Position numbers and translations under genes: made by a program. A stretch of 64,000 nt of DNA from Hyphomicrobiales bacterium (GTDB taxonomy: Bacteria; Pseudomonadota; Alphaproteobacteria; Rhizobiales; Rhizobiaceae), in NCBI GenBank assembly GCA_900473795.1, contig UCMT01000024.1, positions 124,001 through 188,000 of the forward strand, read 5' to 3'. Numbering within the stretch: the first letter of the stretch is position 1; every line of letters starts with the position of its first letter. The notes under the pieces were generated by a model, which was not told where the DNA came from, did not search any database, and saw nothing but the letters and a program-made list of their open reading frames with translations. Of the stretch, positions 1-10,100 are shown piece after piece.

Positions 1-2
1 CC

Positions 3-2423
3 CGCGTTGAGGGCGGAGAAAGCATGCTGCTGATCGCGCCGACCGGAGCCGGCAAGACGCTCGCGGGTTTTCTCCCTTCGCTGGTATCGTTGACGGAACG
101 CGGGAAAATCCCACCGGGCTCGGCCTTCACCGGCATCCACACGCTCTACATTTCGCCCTTGAAGGCGCTCGCCGTCGATATCGAGCGCAATCTGATGAAA
201 CCGGTCGGCGAGATGGGCCTGCCGGTGCACATCGAAAACCGCACCGGCGACACGCCCGCCGCCAAGCGCCAGCGCCAGAAGCTCAGCCCGCCCGATATTC
301 TCCTGACGACGCCGGAGCAGGTGGCGCTGCTTCTCGCCAATGGCGAGGCCGAGCGCTTCTTCAAGGACCTGAAATATGTGGTGCTCGACGAGCTGCATTC
401 GCTCGTCACCTCCAAGCGCGGACACCTCTTGTCGCTTGGCCTTGCGCGCCTCAGAAAGCTGGCGCCCGGCCTGCAGGCGATCGGCCTGTCGGCCACTGTC
501 GCAGACCCGATGGACCTGCAGCGCTGGCTTAGCCCCCAGAGAGCCGGCGAAAACAATCACGCCGGGCTGATCACGGTGACGGGCGGCGCGCGGCCGCAGA
601 TTTCGATCCTGCGTACCGAGGAGCATGTTCCCTGGGCCGGCCATTCCGCAGCCTATGCCATCGGCGACATCTACCGGGCGATCGGCGAACAGAACACCAC
701 GCTGCTCTTCGTCAACACCCGCAGCCAGGCGGAGCGGGTGTTCCAGGAACTCTGGACGATCAACGACGACAATCTGCCGATCGCCCTTCATCACGGTTCG
801 CTCGACGTTGCCCAGCGGCGCAAGGTCGAGGCGGCGATGTCGGAAAACAAGTTGCGTGCCGTCGTCGCCACCTCGACGCTCGATCTCGGCATCGACTGGG
901 GTGATGTCGACATGGTCATCCATGTCGGCGCGCCGAAGGGCGCCTCGCGCCTTGCCCAGCGCATCGGCCGCGCCAACCACCGCATGGACGAGCCGAGCCG
1001 CGCCATCCTGGTGCCGGCCAACCGCTTCGAGGTGATGGAGTGCCAGGCCGCGCTCGACGCCAATTATATCGGCGCGCAGGACACCCCACCGGTCGGCAAG
1101 GGGGCGCTCGACGTGCTCGCCCAGCATGTGCTCGGCATGGCCTGCGCCGCCCCGTTCGATCCGCTCGCGCTCTATACGGAAATCACCAGCGCCTCGCCCT
1201 ATGCCGATCTCACCTGGGAAACCTTCGAGCGCATCGTCGATTTCGTCGCCACCGGCGGCTATGCGCTCCGGAGCTACGAACGATACGCCAAGATCCGCAA
1301 AACCAAGGAAGGGCTTTGGCGCGTTTCCAACCCGCTGATTGCCCAGCAATATCGTCTCAACGTCGGCACCATCGTCGAATCGCCGATGTTGAATGTCCGC
1401 ATGGTCAAGCGCAACGCCCGCGGCTCGCTTGGGCGCGGCGGCATGCCGCTCGGCAAGGTGGAGGAATATTTTCTCGAAATGCTTTCGCCCGGCGACACCT
1501 TCCTGTTTTCCGGCAAGGTGCTGCGCTTCGAAGGCATCCGTGAAAACGAATGTCTGGTGTCTCAGGGCTATACGCTCGACCCCAAGGTGCCTTCCTATGC
1601 CGGCGGCAAGTTTCCGCTCTCCACCTACCTCGCCCAGCAGGTCCGCAAGATGCTGGCCGACCCGGCCCGCCATGCGAGCCTGCCGGACCAGGTGCGCGAC
1701 TGGCTGTCGCTGCAGAAGGATCTCTCGATGCTGCCGAAGGAGGACGAGCTGCTGATCGAGACCTTCCCGCGCGGCAGCCGCCATTACATGGTGATCTACG
1801 CCTTCGAGGGGCGGCTTGCGCATCAGACGCTCGGCATGCTTTTGACGCGGCGGCTCGACCGGGCCGGGCTGAAGCCGCTCGGCTTCGTCGCCACCGACTA
1901 TTCGCTGGCTGTCTGGGGGTTGGAAGACCTCGGTGCGGCCTTCCGGAGCAAGCGTCCGTCGCTTGCGCACCTGTTCGACGAGGACATGCTCGGCGACGAC
2001 CTGGAGGCATGGCTCAATGAAAGCTTCCTCCTGAAGCGCACCTTCCGCAACTGCGCGGTCATCGCCGGCCTGATCGATCAGCGCCATCCGGGCAAGGAAA
2101 AGAGCGGCCGGCAGGTGACGGTGTCGGCCGACCTCATTTACGACGTTTTGCGCAGCCACGAGCCGGACCACATCCTGCTCGAAGCCACCCGCAACGACGC
2201 CTCGACCGGGCTTTTGGAAATCGAGCGGCTTGGCGATATGCTGTCGCGAATCAAGGGCCACATCACCCATCGCCCGCTGACGCAGATTTCGCCGCTGGCC
2301 GTGCCGGTCATGCTCGAAATCGGCAAGGAGGCGGTCGGTGGTGACGCGCAGGATTTCCTGCTTGCCGAAGCCGCCGACGAACTGTTTGGCGAGGTGGTGG
2401 CGACAGTGCCGCGCGTCAGTTGA
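3..2423 (+). CDS. Lhr-type ligase-associated DEXH-box helicase (5' end outside window)
   Basis: A superfamily 2 DNA helicase of the Lhr-like group found in the ligase-associated DNA repair cassette of many proteobacteria. The reading frame is open to the first base, so the N-terminus lies outside the window; the Met at 24 is internal, because the Q-motif region expected before Walker A is missing. Counting from that Met: Walker A APTGAGKT at 5-12, DELH box at 122-125, SAT motif III at 156-158, then a second RecA fold with a STLDLGIDWG segment and the arginine-finger motif QRIGRANHR. The remaining C-terminal half is the Lhr-specific winged-helix and DUF4942-like region. It ends 58 bp before the PdeM-like gene on the same strand, the usual order in this cassette, so co-transcription is likely. 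The ATP-dependent ligase and exonuclease partners would lie to the left. Confidence 0.93.
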   Translation, partial: RVEGGESMLLIAPTGAGKTLAGFLPSLVSLTERGKIPPGSAFTGIHTLYISPLKALAVDIERNLMKPVGEMGLPVHIENRTGDTPAAKRQRQKLSPPDILLTTPEQVALLLANGEAERFFKDLKYVVLDELHSLVTSKRGHLLSLGLARLRKLAPGLQAIGLSATVADPMDLQRWLSPQRAGENNHAGLITVTGGARPQISILRTEEHVPWAGHSAAYAIGDIYRAIGEQNTTLLFVNTRSQAERVFQELWTINDDNLPIALHHGSLDVAQRRKVEAAMSENKLRAVVATSTLDLGIDWGDVDMVIHVGAPKGASRLAQRIGRANHRMDEPSRAILVPANRFEVMECQAALDANYIGAQDTPPVGKGALDVLAQHVLGMACAAPFDPLALYTEITSASPYADLTWETFERIVDFVATGGYALRSYERYAKIRKTKEGLWRVSNPLIAQQYRLNVGTIVESPMLNVRMVKRNARGSLGRGGMPLGKVEEYFLEMLSPGDTFLFSGKVLRFEGIRENECLVSQGYTLDPKVPSYAGGKFPLSTYLAQQVRKMLADPARHASLPDQVRDWLSLQKDLSMLPKEDELLIETFPRGSRHYMVIYAFEGRLAHQTLGMLLTRRLDRAGLKPLGFVATDYSLAVWGLEDLGAAFRSKRPSLAHLFDEDMLGDDLEAWLNESFLLKRTFRNCAVIAGLIDQRHPGKEKSGRQVTVSADLIYDVLRSHEPDHILLEATRNDASTGLLEIERLGDMLSRIKGHITHRPLTQISPLAVPVMLEIGKEAVGGDAQDFLLAEAADELFGEVVATVPRVS

Positions 2424-2481
2424 CGCGCAAAGGTCACTGCAGACCCTGGAAAGGCATTGAGATCAACTGTAAGCCGGAACC

Positions 2482-3207
2482 ATGCATCGCATAGCCCACG
2501 CCCTCGCCGCCCTGCCGGACAATCCGGCGCTTTCCGCCCGCACCGCCATCAACGGCGTGGCAGCAATCTGCGACCCGCTCGGCGGCCTCTACCTGCCCGA
2601 CCTCGACATTCTCGTCGTTTCCGACCTGCATCTGGAAAAAGGCTCGGCCTTTGCCCGGCGCGGCATGCTTTTGCCACCCTATGACACGCTGGCGACGCTG
2701 CGCATCCTTGACGCCGTCATCTGCCGCCACCATCCGAAGATGGTGATCAGCCTCGGCGATAATTTCCACGACCGCGTCGGCTCGGCCCTTATGCCGGAGC
2801 TTTTCCGCCAGATGATCGAGACGATGGCGCGCGGCCGCGAATGGATATGGATCAACGGCAACCACGATCCGGATGGCACCGTCAGCCTGCCCGGCTCGTC
2901 CGCCGACGAACTCCATTACGCCGGCCTCGTCTTCCGCCACGAACCGGCAAAGGATGCTCCGGCCGGCGAGATTGCCGGCCATCTCCATCCGGCTGCGACC
3001 GTCACGCGTCGGGAAAAGCGGGTTCGCCGCGCCTGTTTCGCCACCGATGGCAGACGCCTGATCATGCCGGCCTTCGGCGTCACCACCGGCGGTCTCGACC
3101 TGCGCCACAAGGCCATGCACGGCCTCTTCGACCGTCAGAGCCTCGTCGCCCATATGCTCGGGCGGGACCGGATCTATTCGGTGAAGTTTGCAAATTTGCT
3201 GGGATAA
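2482..3207 (+). CDS. pdeM: Ligase-associated DNA damage response phosphoesterase PdeM
   Basis: A 241-residue calcineurin-like metallophosphoesterase. The metal-binding blocks are all visible: SDLHLEKG (47-54), GDNFHD (92-97), NGNHD (125-129) and GHLHP (166-170). Size and motif order match the PdeM family, which travels with Lhr-type helicase, LigD/LigB-type ligase and an MBL-fold exonuclease in a putative DNA end-processing system. The gene follows the helicase by 58 bp on the same strand. The ATG at 2482 has only a weak purine stretch (GGAACC) before it, so translation may lean on the upstream gene. Exact substrate is not known; endonuclease activity is a family-level assignment. Confidence 0.9.
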   Translation: MHRIAHALAALPDNPALSARTAINGVAAICDPLGGLYLPDLDILVVSDLHLEKGSAFARRGMLLPPYDTLATLRILDAVICRHHPKMVISLGDNFHDRVGSALMPELFRQMIETMARGREWIWINGNHDPDGTVSLPGSSADELHYAGLVFRHEPAKDAPAGEIAGHLHPAATVTRREKRVRRACFATDGRRLIMPAFGVTTGGLDLRHKAMHGLFDRQSLVAHMLGRDRIYSVKFANLLG

Positions 3208-3218
3208 CGTCTGTCGTT

Positions 3219-3656
3219 TCAAGATCCAACGGGACGTTCGGCCGCCCCGGCAAGCGGCTCGAAATACCGTGTGTTCTCAGTGACCACCGTCAGGCCGCGC
3301 GATTTGGCTGTCGCTGCAATAATGACCTCGCCCAATCCGGGATGACGACCCTGGGCCGCTGCCTCGTCCTCGATGCCGCCCGCGGCAAGAGCGACGGCGA
3401 CATCCATCGGCAGGATGCGATCATCAAAGGATGCAATGATCCCCTCGAGCCATTGCCGAAGGCGGCTGGCTTTTTCGGTGGAGCCGCGCCGCTGAAGGCT
3501 CCGGATTCCCTTTTCGATTTCGGCAGTCATCGCGGACAGATACAGCAGGTCCGCCGCACCCTGCTCGCGCATCCATGCCTTCAACTCTTCTGCCGAGGCG
3601 GGCCTATCCGGAGCAAATTTGGAAATGACGTTGGTATCGAGAAGATAGCCGCTCAT
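3219..3656 (-). CDS. VapC-like PIN-domain toxin
   Basis: A 145-residue PIN-domain protein, most likely the ribonuclease toxin of a type II toxin-antitoxin pair. The N-terminal acidic residue sits in LLDTNVIS (Asp7), a second acid in TAEIEKG (Glu46), and the C-terminal block reads GLGEVIIAATAKSRGL followed by TENTRYF. Most VapC proteins have Asp where this one has Glu110 (consensus D-hydrophobic-IAATA); Glu can substitute, so activity is not excluded. The start overlaps the antitoxin stop by four bases (ATGA, 3653-3656), the typical translational coupling of these pairs. It is convergent with pdeM, with only about 11 bp between stops. Confidence 0.9.
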   Translation of the reverse strand: MSGYLLDTNVISKFAPDRPASAEELKAWMREQGAADLLYLSAMTAEIEKGIRSLQRRGSTEKASRLRQWLEGIIASFDDRILPMDVAVALAAGGIEDEAAAQGRHPGLGEVIIAATAKSRGLTVVTENTRYFEPLAGAAERPVGS

Positions 3657-3904
3657 ACGTCCGCTTCCCGCATTCCCGACGCATTCCGCTCGAGTTCGAC
3701 ATCACCCGGGAAGGTCATGAGATATTCGCCGAAATTCGGGCGTCCTTTTTTCATCGCCCGTTTCGCGGCCTCCGCAGCCTCTATGCTGACCAGGGCCGCC
3801 ACGGGCTTTCCATGTCTGGTGATCGTAACGAATTCACCCTTGATCGCCTCATCCACCAGGTTCGAAAATCCGGCTTTCGCATCTCTCAGACTGACTGTCG
3901 ACAT
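3653..3904 (-). CDS. Phd/YefM-family antitoxin
   Basis: An 83-residue antitoxin. The N-terminal half (VSLRDAKAGFSNLVDEA..., then TITRHGKPVAALVS) is the classic Phd/YefM fold that binds DNA as a dimer; the C-terminal part, predicted to wrap the toxin, is variable. A strong AAGGAGG lies five bases before the ATG. It precedes the PIN toxin with a 4-base overlap, and a dyad just upstream (3917-3933) is a plausible autoregulatory site. Confidence 0.9.
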   Translation of the reverse strand: MSTVSLRDAKAGFSNLVDEAIKGEFVTITRHGKPVAALVSIEAAEAAKRAMKKGRPNFGEYLMTFPGDVELERNASGMREADV

Positions 3905-3916
3905 CCATGCCTCCTT

Positions 3917-3933
3917 GTAGTCATAATGACCAC
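3917..3933. promoter_or_regulatory. Candidate autoregulatory operator of the toxin-antitoxin pair
   Basis: GTAGTCATAATGACCAC is a dyad: GTCAT and ATGAC mirror around a single A, and the two outermost bases on each side also pair. It lies directly before the antitoxin ribosome-binding site. Phd/VapB-type antitoxins usually repress through such short palindromes, so this is inferred to be the operator. Confidence 0.55.
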
Positions 3934-3970
3934 TTTAAACATTGAGACGATCAAGAGAACGCCTTCCCTT

Positions 3971-4534
3971 TCACGCCGCAGATTTCTCCGTCTCATACCG
4001 CAGAATAACGCCACCGGACTGCAGCGGCCGCGATTCAAGCAGCTTGAGCGACGTGCGCTCGTCGGCAGGCTTGAAGAGCGGCGTTCCCTGCCCAAGCAGA
4101 ACCGGCACGACGCAGACCATGATCTCGTCGATCACGTCATCCGGCAAAAGCGAGGCGACCAGTTCGGCACTGCCGAAAATGTAGATGTTCTTGTTCGAAG
4201 CCTGTTTCAGCCGCTTGAGTTCGGCGGCGACGTCGGTGACGACGCGGCTGTTGTTCCAGTCCGCCGTTTCGAGGGTGCGCGACCCAACGATCTTCGGCAG
4301 CGCGTTCATGAAGGTCTTGATTTCGGTCTCATCCTCCGTGGTCGTCCAATAGGCCTTCATGCCCTCATAGGTCACGCGGCCGAAAACCAGCACCTCGGCT
4401 TTGCTGCCGAGCTCCTTGCTCAGCGCTTCCAGCTCCGGCCCCCAGACAAGCAGGTGGAAATCCAGGTCCCACTTCCTTGCGCCTTCGAAATAGCCGTCGA
4501 GCGACATCAGATTCCAGACGACAACCTTGCCCAT
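3971..4534 (-). CDS. Dihydrofolate reductase-family (RibD C-terminal domain-like) protein
   Basis: About 187 residues from the chosen start. The N-terminus MGKVVVWNLMSLDGYFEG is the standard beginning of the YwjB/YyaP type of RibD_C proteins; GRVTYEGM, IYIFGSAELV and PVLLGQGTPLF are the family's other landmarks. These proteins have the DHFR/riboflavin-reductase fold and bind NADPH, but the substrate is usually unknown. I chose the ATG at 4534, not the one eight codons upstream, because it matches the family start and has a GGAGGAAG run just before it. It stands alone, transcribed leftward. Confidence 0.82.
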   Translation of the reverse strand: MGKVVVWNLMSLDGYFEGARKWDLDFHLLVWGPELEALSKELGSKAEVLVFGRVTYEGMKAYWTTTEDETEIKTFMNALPKIVGSRTLETADWNNSRVVTDVAAELKRLKQASNKNIYIFGSAELVASLLPDDVIDEIMVCVVPVLLGQGTPLFKPADERTSLKLLESRPLQSGGVILRYETEKSAA

Positions 4535-4794
4535 CTCACTTCCTCCTCCGATAACCAATTTCGTTTTGCAACTGGTTTCAGATTAAGAAGTCCGATTGTG
4601 AAATGCAAGCAGTTTTTCCCGCAGCAAATCGCGCGACCGCACGCCGTTTCGAGCGCTTCAAAGCGGGTGCCATAACGTTTGGAAATGCGGAAATTGCGTG
4701 CATGTCGAGCGCGCGCTGGCGCTGCATGCAACGGTGCAGATCACTCCGAAGAGGACCTCCCGGGAAACATCGGGCGCGGCCGGACCGCGGCCCG

Positions 4795-5031
4795 CTAGAA
4801 CGCGTTGAACGTCAGCGTCGTCAGCGACCGGTTGATGCCGGGGACGGTGGCGATGTTATCGTTGATGAACTTGCCGATGTCCTCGCCTTCCTCGACATAG
4901 ACCTTGATCAGCAGGTCGTAATCGCCGCTGGTCGAATACATCTCCGAAACGATCTCTTTCTTGTAGATCACGTCGGCGACCTCGTAGGTCTTGCCGGGCG
5001 CGCACTGCAGCTGGACGAAAATCGGCTTCAT
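4795..5031 (-). CDS. Stand-alone Lrp/AsnC ligand-binding (RAM) domain protein
   Basis: A 78-residue protein that is only the C-terminal effector-binding domain of Lrp/AsnC regulators. It starts MKPIFVQLQCAPGKTYEVAD and carries the SGDYDLLIKVYV segment and a GINRSLTTLTF tail typical of the RAM fold. There is no helix-turn-helix and no room for one in frame. Such stand-alone domains form amino-acid-binding oligomers and may modify full-length Lrp-type regulators; that role is inferred. GGAGTG lies just before the ATG. Confidence 0.85.
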   Translation of the reverse strand: MKPIFVQLQCAPGKTYEVADVIYKKEIVSEMYSTSGDYDLLIKVYVEEGEDIGKFINDNIATVPGINRSLTTLTFNAF

Positions 5032-5116
5032 CGGACACTCCTTTCATCGGCCAGCTGGTGGCCTTTCGATGCTTCTCGACCGCAATAGCCTGTTTTTCCG
5101 CTGCGGCAAACCCGTG

Positions 5117-5905
5117 TCAATCGCGGCGGAAGACGATGCTTGCCAGCCAGCCGGTGACGACGGCGAGAAGCACGGCGGTAATGCCGTAGAAAAGCGGCGA
5201 TTCATGCGCGGCGCGGGTAATCGCCTGCTCGAGGCCCGTCTTGACGACGCGCAACGGCAAGGCCTTGGCGGCAACGAAAACGCCGTCGCGGAAGAGATAG
5301 GCGCGCACGATGTGAACGCCGTTCGGCACGTCGGCCGGCAGCCGCACCGAGGCCTTGAACAGACTGGAGCTGATGAACTGCACGCCGCCCGGATCGCGCT
5401 GGTAGACACCCGTCGTTTCCCTCAGGCGCCGGAAGGCGTCGCGGAACTCGGTGAGATTGCTGCCGTCGCCGATATAGCCGATCGGCGTCAGCGGCATGTG
5501 ATTGACGCCGATACCCATGTTGTTCATGCCGCCGGGTGGTGCGATCGTGTCAATGTCGCGCGTGCTCGACAGCGAATAGGATTCCGGTACCAGTTCGAAG
5601 GTCATCGAATTGGTGTTGATCCAGATGCCGAAGACGCGCTGCTTCTTGCGCACCGTGGTGTTTTCCTTCGGTCCCTCGAGGGCCACGACGATATTGTATT
5701 TTCCCTGTGCCAGAAGGTTGGCATTGAAGCCGTCGATGGCGCCGAAAATCGTCAGATCCGCGCCACGAAAATCCGAGGTGATCGAAATCTCGTCGGTCGA
5801 GATGCCGATGTCGAGCTTCTCGGTGAAATCCATCGGCTCGGCGCGCGCCGCGACCGGCGCGGCAAAAAACAGACCCAACAGGAAAATTCGCGCGAGGATC
5901 CGCAT
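5117..5905 (-). CDS. TIGR02186-type membrane-anchored periplasmic protein
   Basis: A 262-residue protein with an N-terminal signal sequence (MRILARIFLLGLFFAAPVAA, then RAEP) and a C-terminal membrane anchor (FYGITAVLLAVVTGWLASIVF) ending FRRD. The body is a predicted beta-rich extracytoplasmic domain. It matches the alphaproteobacterial family always found after a TauE/SafE permease. The ATG at 5905 overlaps the permease stop by one base (TGATG), so the two are translated as a pair. It is inferred to assist or gate the exporter; no enzymatic motif is visible. Confidence 0.88.
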   Translation of the reverse strand: MRILARIFLLGLFFAAPVAARAEPMDFTEKLDIGISTDEISITSDFRGADLTIFGAIDGFNANLLAQGKYNIVVALEGPKENTTVRKKQRVFGIWINTNSMTFELVPESYSLSSTRDIDTIAPPGGMNNMGIGVNHMPLTPIGYIGDGSNLTEFRDAFRRLRETTGVYQRDPGGVQFISSSLFKASVRLPADVPNGVHIVRAYLFRDGVFVAAKALPLRVVKTGLEQAITRAAHESPLFYGITAVLLAVVTGWLASIVFRRD

Positions 5906-6831
5906 CAGAAGCCGCGCCCCGCTGAAACGATCGAATAGATTTCCTTCGGCGGGATGACGAGTTCGATGGCAAGGCGAATGCCGACGGCCAGAACCAGGAG
6001 CGCGAGCAGCGCCCGCAACTGCTCGCCGCGCAGCTTCTGGCCGACGCGCACGCCATATTGCGCACCGATCACGCCGGCGATCATCAGCACGAAGGCGAGC
6101 ACGATATCGACCGTGTAGTTGGCGGTTGCCTGGACGATTACTGTATAGGCGGAAACGAAGATGATCTGGAACAGCGAGGTGCCGACGACGACATTGGTCG
6201 GGATGCGCAGGAGATAGATCATCGCCGGCACCATGATGAACCCGCCGCCGACCCCCATCACCGAGGTCAGGATGCCGATGCAGAAGCCGAGCGTGGCGAC
6301 CGGGATGACGCTGAGATAGATCTTGGATTTCTTGAACCGCATCTTCAGCGGCAGTCCGTGGATCCAGTTGTGCTGCCCCGGCTTGCGCAGCGTCACCGTC
6401 TCGTTTTTGGAAGCACGGCGCAGGGCGATGATGCTTTCCCACAGCATCAGGGTGCCGACGGTGCCCAGCAAGATCACATAGGCGAGCGAAATGACCAGAT
6501 CGAGTTGGCCGATGCGCCTCAGAAGCGCGAAAAGCCAGACGCCGAGGGTGGCGCCGGCCAGACCGCCGCAGAGCAGCACCGTCCCGAGCTTGATGTCGAT
6601 GGTGCCGCGCCGAAAATGGGTGATGGCGCCGGAAATCGAGGAGGCGACGACCTGGTTTGCACCGGTGGCGACCGCGACGACGGGCGGGATATTGTAGAAG
6701 ATCAAGAGCGGCGTGATCAGGAAGCCGCCGCCGACGCCGAACATGCCGGACAGGAAGCCGACGGCCGCGCCCATGCCGAGGATGATCAGAATGTTCACCG
6801 ACAACTCTGCGATGGGCAGATACACCGTCAC
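5905..6831 (-). CDS. TauE/SafE-family sulfite/organosulfonate exporter
   Basis: About 308 residues, multi-pass membrane protein. Two diagnostic glycine-rich repeats are present: GMFGVGGGFLITPLL near the N-terminus and TSVMGVGGGFIMVPAM in the second half, the inverted-repeat signature of the TauE/SafE family. Permease of C2 sulfonates, sulfite or similar anions by family; substrate here is not known. I prefer the GTG at 6831 (GAGG eight bases upstream) over the TTG at 6855, because homologues start near TVYLPIAELSVN. One-base overlap with the downstream TIGR02186-type gene makes a two-gene operon. Confidence 0.88.
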   Translation of the reverse strand: MTVYLPIAELSVNILIILGMGAAVGFLSGMFGVGGGFLITPLLIFYNIPPVVAVATGANQVVASSISGAITHFRRGTIDIKLGTVLLCGGLAGATLGVWLFALLRRIGQLDLVISLAYVILLGTVGTLMLWESIIALRRASKNETVTLRKPGQHNWIHGLPLKMRFKKSKIYLSVIPVATLGFCIGILTSVMGVGGGFIMVPAMIYLLRIPTNVVVGTSLFQIIFVSAYTVIVQATANYTVDIVLAFVLMIAGVIGAQYGVRVGQKLRGEQLRALLALLVLAVGIRLAIELVIPPKEIYSIVSAGRGF

Positions 6832-7135
6832 GGCCAGGACCTCTAAATATGCCAATAGCCCGCATGGCGGGCGAAAACGTCAGAGTGGCAAGTGATTCAC
6901 CACGGGAGATTTGGAATGGAACAGGCCTGAAAACCAATTCGAAATTGCGAATTCAACGTCGTTCCGTCATGCGCCCCGGGGCTGGACCTGTCAACCTTTT
7001 GCAAGGTCTTAAGACCTAACCCGTTGCAGGCCTCCTTGTCCGGTTGGTCTGCGGCATTATTGCGGCCGCAGACGCCGTTTTGGAAACTCTGCCGGTCAAA
7101 GCGGTGCCCCTGCGTCCGGATGGACAGGCAACGCT
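6832..7135. other. Intergenic region between podJ-like gene and exporter operon
   Basis: About 300 bp without a supported gene. It contains a GCCCGC/GCGGGC hairpin near 6857-6871 and a perfect 14-bp palindrome, AGGTCTTAAGACCT, at 7004-7017. It should hold the exporter promoter and the end of the podJ transcript; no convincing T-tailed terminator is visible. Confidence 0.5.
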
Positions 7136-10100
7136 TCAGCCGTTTCGCTTCAGCAGTTCCTTGACCAGCGCATCGGTGATCTCGCCGGTCGGTTCCTGGC
7201 CGAGTGATTTCTGGAAGGCCTTGATGGCGGCGATGGTCTTCTTGCCCATCTCGCCGTCCGGCTTGCCGGCATCGAACCCATTGTTGTTGAGGATGGCCTG
7301 GATGTTGCGCAGCGCCTTCTTCATGTCGATCGAGGCAGTCTTCACGCCCTTGCCGACCCAGGCATCGGGCACATCGACCGAGTTGGCCTCGGCGTCGAGC
7401 GGCGTCTGCTTCCAGGCCTCGAATTTCGCCTTGGCGCTCTTCAACTGGTCCGCGCTCAGGGCCTTGGCCACCTCGTCACGCTTTTGGCCGGCATCGCTGT
7501 CGCCGTCACGGGCAGCGATGGCGAACCACTTGTAGGACTCTTCCAGATCCTGCTTCACGCCGTTGCCGCGCGCATAGAGGATGGCCAGGTTGAACTGGCT
7601 GTCGCGGATGCCCCGATCGGCCGCCATGGCGAACCATTTTCCGGCGCCGGCAAAGTCCGGAGCTGCATCGCCGCTGCTCGCCAGCATGACCGCCAGATTG
7701 TGCATGGCGCTGGCATTGCCTTTTTCGGCGGCCTGCTGGTAGAGCGTGCGTGCCTTGGTCAGGTCGCGGGCAACGCCGGTGCCCTTTTCATAGAGGCTTG
7801 CCAGCCGGTATTCGGCCGGAACGACACCAGCGTCGGCGGCGCGCTGGTACCACTTCGCCGCCTCGGCCAGGTCGATCTTGACGCCGCGCCCCTCGGTATA
7901 GACAGCTCCGACCTCGAAGAGCGCCAGCGGATCGCCCTTGCTGGCGGCTTCGGAGAGCGCCTCCGGCTTCACCTCGGCGGCAACGACGATCGCCGTGCCT
8001 GCTGGGGGCGTCACGGTTTCAGCCTGAGAAGCCTCGACCTTTGCGGTGGCCGTCGCCGCGGACGTCGCCGTATCTGCCGAAGCAGCAGGCATCTGCGAAG
8101 CCGCGGCAGCCGTCTCAGGCTTTGCCTGCATGGCGTCCGGCAGCTTCGTCTCGGGCCCGGTGGTCTGCGGGGTTGCGGTATCCGGCTCCGCCATCTGCGG
8201 CTCGGCTTCCGCCGGTTGTCCGGCCGTAGTGTTGTCGGTCTGTGGCTGCAGCGTGTCCAGCGGTACGGCATCGGGTTCGGCGCTGTCCGTACCGGCTTCG
8301 CTCACCTGCGGTGCCGTCGCGAGATTGGCGGTGTCTGCCTGCTCGCTCGCTGCCGGCTGCTCGATGGCCGCAACCGGCGCCTCGATCGGTGCCCGGTCGC
8401 CGCCGATCAGCGTGTTGACCAGCGGATAGGACATGATCGCCAGGAGCACAGCGCCGACCGCCATCAAGATGGGGCGGCGATGACGGGAAAGGGTGCCGCC
8501 GATTGGCGAGGCAGCGGCACCGCTCTTGCCGCGGTTCAGCGTCTCGGCCTCTTCGGCGGCGAGTTGGGCCGCGCGCCGCGCGGCGGCGATGAAATCCGAC
8601 TTGTCCGCTTCGCCCGGCTGCTCATTGCGACCGGCCTGGCCGGCCCGCACGCGCTCCAGGATCTTCTTGACGTCCGGCACGCCGGAGCCGGGCTCCAGCA
8701 ATTGATTGGCCACGTCCGGCTCGATCACCTCCGCGGCGTCGATCGACGGCGTCGGGTCGACCACCTGGCGTTCCGCTGCGCGCGCCGGTTCGCTGCGCTT
8801 GCCGGAGAACCGCTTGGTCAGGCCGGCGAGAAGGCCGGTCTTTACCACCGGCGCTGCCGCCGCCTTCACGTCGTCCTGATGCACGCTGGCCTGTTCCGCA
8901 ACGACCTGAACAGCCTCCGCGACCTCTTCACGCGACAAGGTCGCCGGCTCGGCTTCCGCGGCGAGCCCGTGCATGTCGCGCTTCAGTTCCTCGTACCGGT
9001 GGCCAAAGTCAGCCTCGGTGAAGGGCTCGTCCTCCATCGCGAAAACCGGTTGCGCCGCCTTCGGCATTTGCGGCTGGCTGTCCTGCCCGCGTGTCCCGAA
9101 GGCGCGAGGGGGCTCTTGATGTTCAAACCCGCGTTCTTCCAGCCGTTCCAGCTTCTCGGCGATATGGACAAGCGTCTCGTGCAGCGCGTCGAAGGTGCGT
9201 GCCGTGCGCTCCTCGCTCGAACGGCTCATGTCTTCGAGAACCTTGAGATCGTCGGCGAGCGCCGAGATTGCCGCCATGTCCATTCCGCCCGACGCCGTGT
9301 GTGCGGCGCCATTCTTGGCGTAGGCCTCCATCACGGCCTCGGCCGCCTGGCGGGCGGCCTCGATGATGTATTCGTCGCTGGTCGCCAGATAGTCCTCGAG
9401 CGCGCTCATCCGGCCTTCGAATTCGGCAGGGACGGTCCCCGAGGCCATGTCTCGCGGCTGGCTGACGAGGCTCGACAGATTGGCGATCTGGTCCTGCAGG
9501 CTACGCAGGATCTCGCTGTCGTCGTAAGGAGCCGCATGGGTTTCCTCGAGGCGGATGGCGATATCCGAAAGCTGGCCTTCAAGCCGGGCGAAACGGTCCT
9601 CGCCGCCATAGCCGGCGGAGGACGTGTCCAACTGGTCGATGCGGCGGGCGAGATCGTCGAGACGCTCTGCGAGCGCTTCGTTGACGGTACCCTGGTCGAG
9701 CGCGTCGATCTTGCGGGAAATATCGGCGAGATAGCCCGTCAGATCCGGCTGGTCCGAAACCTTCTGCGAGCGCTCCAGCATCAGCGACAACTGGTCGAGC
9801 CGTTCTTCGAGGCGCACTGCGGCTTCCTCGTTCGCCAGTTCCTCGACGCGCGCGGCCAGCGCCTCGATGCGGATCCCGACGCCGTTGTCGGATGGGCGCT
9901 GCAGGCTGTCGATCTGTCGCGAAAGGTCGGCAAGACGACCTTCGACGCGGTTGACGCCGGCACTGTCTGGGGCGACGGTGCGGCCACTTGCAACGATGGC
10001 ACGGCTGATTTCATCGAGACGCGCATCGAGATCGGCAAATTGCGAGGCGAGGCGACGGTCGTCCGGCTGCATATGACGGCCGATCAACTCGATGGCCTGG

